DNA from: Voacanga thouarsii
Lineage: Eukaryota > Streptophyta > Magnoliopsida > Gentianales > Apocynaceae
DNA length: 64,000 nt
NCBI GenBank assembly: GCA_026120185.1
Contig: JANUWF010003378.1
Location: 62,001-126,000, forward strand
Direction of reading: 5' to 3'
Shown: piece by piece, positions 58,618 to 64,000 of the stretch
Numbering within the stretch: the stretch's first letter is position 1
Layout of the letters: each line of letters starts with the position of its first letter
Position numbers and translations under genes: made by a program
Notes under the pieces: model-generated
What the model was told of the DNA's origin: nothing
Database searches by the model: none
What the model saw: only the letters and a program-made list of their open reading frames with translations

Positions 58618-60383
58618 TGTTAGTGTTATGCCTTAGAGGCAATCACTTGTACATTGTATATGACACATTTTATTTTAATAAAAGGCATTATTTATCTTAC
58701 AGTTTCTTTTGTTTACCTTTGTGTAATATAACTATTAGATAAAGTCCATAATACGACACTGTGTTAAGAAAATCATGATAGAGATCATGATATAAGATTC
58801 CTACTACACTATATAGTGTTAGTACTTAAATAGTCCCTAGTCATAGTATTAATAAGACTAGACATCATTAATGCATTAAGACTAGTATGCGTTAGACTTC
58901 CTGATTTGATCAGGCGGTGGTTCTCATATCGTGACTATTGAGATACTCAAAGTTAACACATAGATGCTTGTTAATGGAACAAGTTCATTGGATGACCTAG
59001 CTATGAGATAATCACATAGATAACTATTTAGTGCCAGTGAAATAATCTCAATATAGCAAACGTGCACATATCCTTAGACTTGAGATCTCTAAGGTACTCT
59101 ATTTGCTGAGCATCATGCTTTGATTCCAATCTTTGGAACCAGATCGAAGGCAGCCTATGGGATGGATATTGGGTATATTATGACGTAAACGAAAGTAGTT
59201 GAGATGGTCAATAAAGGATTCACCACTCCTAATAGTAGGGGGCGAATATCTCACGGCCACTTATAGGAATTACTACTCGAGAAGTCCTTGGCCAAGGTGA
59301 CTGTGTATTGGAAATAGTTCCAATTAATACACATCTAGAGTAGTGGGTTCCTGGTACAAGTACTATTATATTCAGGTCAGAATTAATATATTCTAGAGGG
59401 AGTTGGCACTAATTCCATACTCCAAACCGAATGAGATATTGTATGGTGAAAGGAGTTAATTGCAATGTAGTTTGTTATTGAAGGGTTCATGTCAAGCCAC
59501 TTGACTTCTTGGACTCTTTGGTGGTCATGATGTGTTGCAAGATACCGCTCATGATATGGGAATATGGGTTTATTAATTGATGAAATAATAACCTATCCTG
59601 ATTAGAATCAATATGATTAATTCTAATTAATTATGAATTATTAATCTCAAAGACATTTGAATTAATTCATATTCACTACCAATTGACTGGGAAACCTAAT
59701 AAGTCACACACAATAGAGGATTGTATACTTAAGAAGTTATTTGATAACATAGTGGGGTTAATTACGAGAAAGAGAAGTTGTTGTGGCCAACTTATAATTT
59801 GTTATAATTTATGATCCAAATTGTAATTGTGTGAACTTGATGTTTCTAATTACAATTAGAGAATTCTAACTGTTTTAGAAATCTCAGTTTTTTAGTAATT
59901 TTTCGTGATATATACTTGATATATCACAATGCCTGTGGGGAAGGAAAATTGATGGCAAGCAATTCTCCAAAACCCTAGGGCACACACGAAAAATCCTATC
60001 TTCTCTTCTCTCTCTCTCTCTCTCTCTTTTTTTTTTTTTTTGAAAAACAAGAAGAACCCTAGTCGCCACTTTGGTTTATACTAGCAAATAAACATCTTGG
60101 TACTTGAGAGTGATTCTCCGTGTGGATTTCTGTTAGAGATAATCACACACTGTGATTATAGTGGTTGGATATTCAACTCTCGTGGTGTTTGATTAAGAGG
60201 ATTGCTGGATCACGCCTTGACTTGAAGAAGAAAATTTTTGTTCTTTAGACGATCAAAGAAAGGTAAAAAGATGTTACATTTGTTCTCCTTATGTCTTGTT
60301 TTCCACACATATACGGATCTTAGGGTGGTATCTCGTTTTATTTTTCCACTGCGCCATATATGATATATGTGAGATACCCAACA
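58618..60383 (+). mobile_element. CopA-S: solo LTR of copia family A, TSD TCACT
   Basis: TGTTAGTGTTATGCC...GATACCCAACA, 1766 bp, matching the CopA1 LTRs. TCACT lies at 58613-58617 and 60384-60388. It splits the Ath2 RNase H just after the CDASD motif. The CT tract here is short (60001-60027) and followed by a T run. Confidence 0.95.
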
Positions 60384-60555
60384 TCACTTGCATCACACAT
60401 TAGTTCAAAAGGAAGTGACCAATCTGGTGAAATTAAAATAGGAGAATTAATTAATTTTGTTTTAAGCGCATTGAAAGCGTTGAGACATTTTTCATTAAAA
60501 TAAAAAATAGCATCTTTCTCAAGTAAAGAAGTAAGGGGTTTAGAAATCATTGAGA
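60384..60555 (-). pseudogene. Ath2 RNase H, proximal part
   Basis: PLTSLLEKDAIFYFNEKCLNAF and LKTKLINSPILISPDW lead to LPFELMCDASD, the first RNase H Asp, at the junction with CopA-S. Confidence 0.9.
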
Positions 60556-61544
60556 AATCTAAGATAAACCTCCTATAAATATCAGCATACCCAAGAAAGC
60601 TTCAAATTGCCTTCACGGAAGTCGGAGGGGGGAGTTTCTCAATTGCCTCAATTTTGGCCCTATCAACCTCAATACCTTTCCTTGACATCTTGTATCCCAA
60701 TACTATACCTTTTTGCACCATAAAGTGGCATTTTTCCTAATTAAGCATGAGGTTGGTCTTTTCACATCGTTGGAGGACCGTTTCTAAATTGGTTAAACAC
60801 AAATCGAAAGAACCACCAAAAATAGAGAAATCATCTACGAATACCTCCATAATATCCCCTGCAAGCCCTTTAAAAATAGCCATCATACATCGTTGGAATG
60901 TTTCGGGGGCCATTGCAAAGACTGAAAGGCATACGTTGATATGCAGAAGTACCAAAACGGCATGTAAAGATAGTCTTCTCTTAATCCTCAGGTGCTATAA
61001 AAATTTGAAAGTATCTAGAAAAACCATCAAAGAAGTAATAAAATTCATGTCCGGCTAACCATTCTAACATTTGGTCAATAAAAGGGAGAGGAAAATGGTC
61101 TTTCCTAGTTGCCTCATTCAATTTCCTATAGTCAATGCACACCCTCCAATCGGTTACCAATCTTATTAGGATCAACTCATTTTTTTCATTAGGACTCACA
61201 GTCATTCCTCCCTTCTTTGGTACCACTTGTGTTGGACTAACCCATATACTATCAGAAATAGGGTAAATGATACCGGAACCTAAGAGTTGAATCACCTCAC
61301 CTTTTACCATATCACTCATGTTTAAGTTCATCCTACGTTGGGGTTGCACTACGGGTCTGGTTCTTTCTTCCAACAAAATTTTATGAGTACAAAAGGAAGG
61401 GTTAATTTCCTTAATATCCATAATTTTCCATGCAATCACTCCCTTATATTTTCTTAAAAGACTTACCAATTTGGTCTTTTGATCACAAGTAAGGTCTTTG
61501 GCAATGATCACGGGCAGTTTTTCATCTTTTTGCCAAAAATGCAT
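60556..61544 (-). pseudogene. Ath2 reverse transcriptase
   Basis: Minus strand, 187 codons open from 61544: KYKGVIAWKIMDIKEINPSFCTHKI, a VQPQRRMN segment, SDSIWVSPTQVVPKKGG, then TDWRVCIDYRKLNEATRKDHFPLPFIDQMLE. After a frame break the palm reads FAMAPETFQRCMMAIF and EVFVDDFSIFG, with the catalytic F-V-D-D intact at 60828-60842. More frame breaks follow toward RNase H. Confidence 0.92.
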
Positions 61545-62064
61545 ATTCTAAGTGCTCAGGGAGGTTTTTCAAATCCAATTCTGGTGGTTCCTCAATCGAT
61601 GACTTCATCTTTCCCAAACTGTCTTTTTTATTTCCTTAAATTCATCCAACCTAGGGTCCTCAGTTGAGTCCTCTAAATATGTAATAGATTGTTCCATATA
61701 ATCTTCGACAAATGATTCCTGCAAAAAGTCAAAGATAGGTTCATCAAGAATATCAACCTTTACACAAGAATCATCACAAGAACTAGGACATTGCATGCTT
61801 TTGTGGATTTTTATAATGACTTTCTCATCCTCAACCCTAAGTATTAGTTATCCTCCATGAACATCAATTAAAGCTTAAGCAGTTGCTTAAAAAGGTTAGT
61901 TTTTCTCCGTGAACATCAATTAAAGATTTAGCAGTTACTAAAAAAAGTCGACCTAGGATTAAAAGCACCTTAGAATCTTTATCCATGTCAAGAAGTACAA
62001 AATCCAAAGGGAATATGAATTTCTACACTTTAACCAAGAGATCTTAAATTATTCCTCTAGGATG
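61545..62064 (-). other. Ath2 protease-RT connector, with a short tandem duplication
   Basis: A 63-codon acidic frame (61605-61796) of the usual Athila connector type is present. At 61852-61950 a unit of about 50 bp containing TGAACATCAATTAAAG is present twice in tandem with divergence. Confidence 0.6.
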
Positions 62065-62470
62065 TTAAATCGATCGATCAGCAAGTTGAATATTCATCCT
62101 AGTGGGCATGGGTTCACCTAGGCCTAGCTTTTTGAAAGTTTTATAAGATAACATATTAATACTAGCACCTAGGTCAGCTAAAGCATTGTAAAATGTAAGA
62201 GTACCAACAAGACAAGAAATAGAAAAACTCCCTGGATCACTTTCTTTTTGGGGCATCGTCTGTTGGTCCTGTAAGATAGCTAAACACTTTTTATTTAACA
62301 CCATAGTGGATAATTCCCCCAACTTTTTTTTTTTTTTTTTTGTTTACAAGCATGCTTTTGAGAAATTTTGCATATTTGGGCATGTGTACTAAGGATTCAC
62401 TAAGTGGAATATCTATATGCAGTTGTTTGAAGATTTCCAAAAACTTACCAAATTATATATATTTTCTTTC
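62065..62470 (-). pseudogene. Ath2 gag end and aspartic protease
   Basis: Minus strand, partly by frame change: LEIFKQLHIDIPL, then HMPKYAKFLKSML, a poly-Lys run (from the T18 tract at 62323-62341), KCLAILQDQ, DPGSFSISC and ADLGASINMLSYKTFKKLGLGE, where D-L-G-A is the Athila protease active-site form. The large N-terminal part of gag is absent; this segment starts right beside the PBS/tRNA region. Confidence 0.85.
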
Positions 62471-62495
62471 TTTATGTGTGTGAGCAGGGAGTTGT

Positions 62496-62570
62496 TTGGT
62501 TGTAGTACAGTGGTGAGTATCCCACGCTATCACTGTGGAGACCCGAGTTCGATCCCTGGCAATGGTGCCA
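62496..62570 (+). pseudogene. Full-length tRNA-Asp copy including CCA at the Ath2 primer site
   Basis: The 75-nt plus-strand segment aligns end to end with plant tRNA-Asp (72 nt plus CCA). Visible are an A box TAGTACAGTGG, an anticodon stem-loop with loop CTATCAC (GTC changed to ATC), a B box GTTCGATCC and an encoded terminal CCA. Nuclear tRNA genes lack CCA, so it was copied from mature tRNA. The acceptor stem has mismatches, so it is not a working gene. The last 18 nt (62553-62570) are the PBS of Ath2 in the opposite sense. Compare Ath1, where tRNA similarity ends after 18 nt. Confidence 0.8.
62553..62570 (-). other. Ath2 primer-binding site, tRNA-Asp type
   Basis: TGGCACCATTGCCAGGGA on the minus strand, 6 nt (AGTTTT) after the LTR end at 62577. 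Confidence 0.88.
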
Positions 62571-62576
62571 AAAACT

Positions 62577-64000
62577 TGATGCGTTAATTTTGGGTATATA
62601 AAATCATCAATTTTAAATCCATCCCTTAATCAAGTTTTACTTAAAACATTAATCCCAAAATACACATAGAAGCAAGTATACTCATTATGAGTATAGTACA
62701 AGGAATTAACGAGTATCGATCCTTAAAGGAACAAGTACACACTAATCGCTCTTCTTTCATTATTTTATCAACCCAAATAAAGTAAGAAAAGAATAAAAAG
62801 AAAACAAAAAGATACATATACAACTCAAGGATGTAGGTTATGCAATTTAGACAAGTACCCTAGAAAACATAACAATGAACCAATTAGTAATTCTCTCAAC
62901 TAATTATCATCTTGGCATCATGAAAGAATATAAAGTAAAACTCAATCGTCTCACAAGTCATGATTCTACTTAGGTAAATCCACTCCATGTCCTAATCTAT
63001 GGAATCCTATATTCTGATTATATTAACAGATTTTACAATCAAGCTAATCCTAACCAAAACATACATTAGGCTTAATTCCTTATAAATGTGAAGTTAGCTA
63101 ATAACCCTTTGCTCGAGGTGAAATTAACTAACCTTTGATCACTTAGTACTATAACCTTAAGTTCATCACTCAAGTCCATTAATATTAGATAAATACGAAA
63201 TCAATGCAATGAAACTCCTAACACTTGTCATCTCAAGTCAATTAGAAGTACTCGCAACAATAACCAATGAATTCAAGTAATCAAATACCAAAGATGAGAA
63301 AGAATTGATCAAATAACTAAATTAACCCAAAATCATGAATCTCAAAATATTGTTAAATTACAATAAAAATATTGAATACATCATTGTTAAAGAAAAAGAA
63401 AACAAAGAGAAAAAAGAACTCATAGACAAGCCTCTTTCTTCTTCCTTAGAGACTCCCTTTGAACAATTCTCCTTGGCTTAGGTGAATTCCTCCTTCAATG
63501 AGAGAACCAGAATTTCTGCCCTTTAATTCACCTCTTTTGGTTGTATATCCCAAACACTTGTGTTCTCTTATACTTTTGTAGGCCTCTTGGATGCCTATTT
63601 CTTGGCTGCGAAAGTCTTGGCCGAGTAGGAATAGGAAAATACCAAAATTCTTGGATAAGCCCTAATTCCGCGTACAAAATTTTCACCTCTAAAACCTACC
63701 TGGCACCGGGTACCTTCGACCTATCTGGCACCAGGTACACTCTATTCTTCCTCTGATTTGCTCTATTTTTGGCTGTATTTTCCTTAACAAATAGAATGGA
63801 CTCGGTGCAAGGTACACTTCCAGACCTGGCGCCAGGTCTATTTTGGAAAAATTCCTGAAGCTCATTCAATCTCTTCTGCTGGATAGAATGGACCCAGTGT
63901 CCGGTCCATTGGCTGGGCCTGGTGCTAGGTACATTCTGGTTCTGTGCACTTTCTACTCAATTTTTACTTAAATCTACACATATTCGCCAAAAACACCTTT
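62577..64000 (-). repeat. Ath2 5' LTR, truncated by window end
   Basis: The minus-strand end is ...AACGCATCA at 62577. It matches the left LTR (46166-47185) from about 63085 to the window end, from which the LTR should finish about 100 bp beyond 64000. GC-rich GGCACCGGGTACC-type motifs lie at 63700-63935. Confidence 0.88.

Larger units (their letters stand above)
46166..64000 (-). mobile_element. Ath2: Athila-type gypsy element with pol, nested insertions, runs off the window
   Basis: On the minus strand: 5' LTR (from beyond 64000 to 62577), spacer AGTTTT, PBS extended into a full tRNA-Asp copy, remnant of gag end and protease, RT, RNase H, integrase, tail, PPT and a truncated 3' LTR (47185-46166). 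CopB1 lies in integrase and CopA-S in RNase H. LTR ends (TGATAG...CGCATCA), PBS and PPT are of the same type as Ath1. The left LTR is cut at 46166, where Tek2 begins; about 508 bp of LTR equivalent to 62577-63084 is absent. Confidence 0.9.

Noticed and set aside
62496..62570. Functional tRNA-Asp gene
   Set aside because: It encodes CCA, has acceptor-stem mismatches and an ATC anticodon, and abuts the PBS of an LTR element, so it is a copied primer, not a cellular gene.

Overview
This 64 kb window looks like a block of nested plant LTR retrotransposons. I found no intact cellular gene, rRNA, CRISPR array or functional tRNA gene. It fits plant nuclear heterochromatin (probably a flowering plant): Ty3/gypsy elements of the Athila and chromodomain/Tekay-like types, Ty1/copia elements primed by initiator tRNA-Met, a decayed plant-mobile-domain gene, and many dinucleotide microsatellites. 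Nearly every coding region carries stops or frameshifts. Names such as Tek1, Ath1 and CopA1 are local labels used only here. Lineage names rest on motif recognition, not on database searches.

Layout. (1) Tek1 is a minus-strand Tekay-like gypsy element, 1 to about 34.28 kb, cut by the left edge. Its RT, protease and gag lie at 1-2330, its leader ORF at 15994-16407, its PBS at 30341-30353 and its 5' LTR from 30355 rightwards. Four insertion events split it. Ath1 (2592-15770, TSD GTACT) is a non-autonomous Athila-type element with gag and an env-like/Transposase_32-like ORF but no pol; a 4.27 kb solo LTR (5773-10044) sits in the end of its gag. A solo copia LTR, CopB-S (16420-30159, TSD AGGGA), contains a complete copia element CopA1 (16462-25814, TSD CTATT) and a solo gypsy LTR (25906-28756, TSD TGACT). 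A copia-like LTR, CopC, starts at 30660 inside the Tek1 LTR.

(2) 34332-37403 (minus) is a decayed gene with a plant mobile domain and a coiled-coil tail. (3) Tek2, about 38.34-46.165 kb (minus), has an almost readable RNase H-integrase-chromodomain region, but a deletion fused RT directly to the middle of its 5' LTR. Its LTRs carry a tRNA-like module with Pol III A and B boxes.

(4) Ath2 (46166 to beyond 64000, minus) is an Athila-type element with protease, RT, RNase H and integrase. Its integrase is split by the complete copia element CopB1 (49184-57613, TSD TTAAG) and its RNase H by solo LTR CopA-S (58618-60383, TSD TCACT). At its primer-binding site it carries what looks like a full 75-nt copy of tRNA-Asp including CCA, rather than the usual 18 nt, and most of gag is missing beside it.

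No operon-like logic applies. The elements are related by nesting, and the matching target-site duplications let much of the order of insertion be read directly. The best candidates for a second look are the full-length tRNA-Asp fossil, the Pol III-type module inside the Tekay-like LTR, a GC-rich GGCGCCGGT-like motif recurring in otherwise different families, a hairpin shared by two copia leaders, and the 137-codon leader ORF of Tek1.
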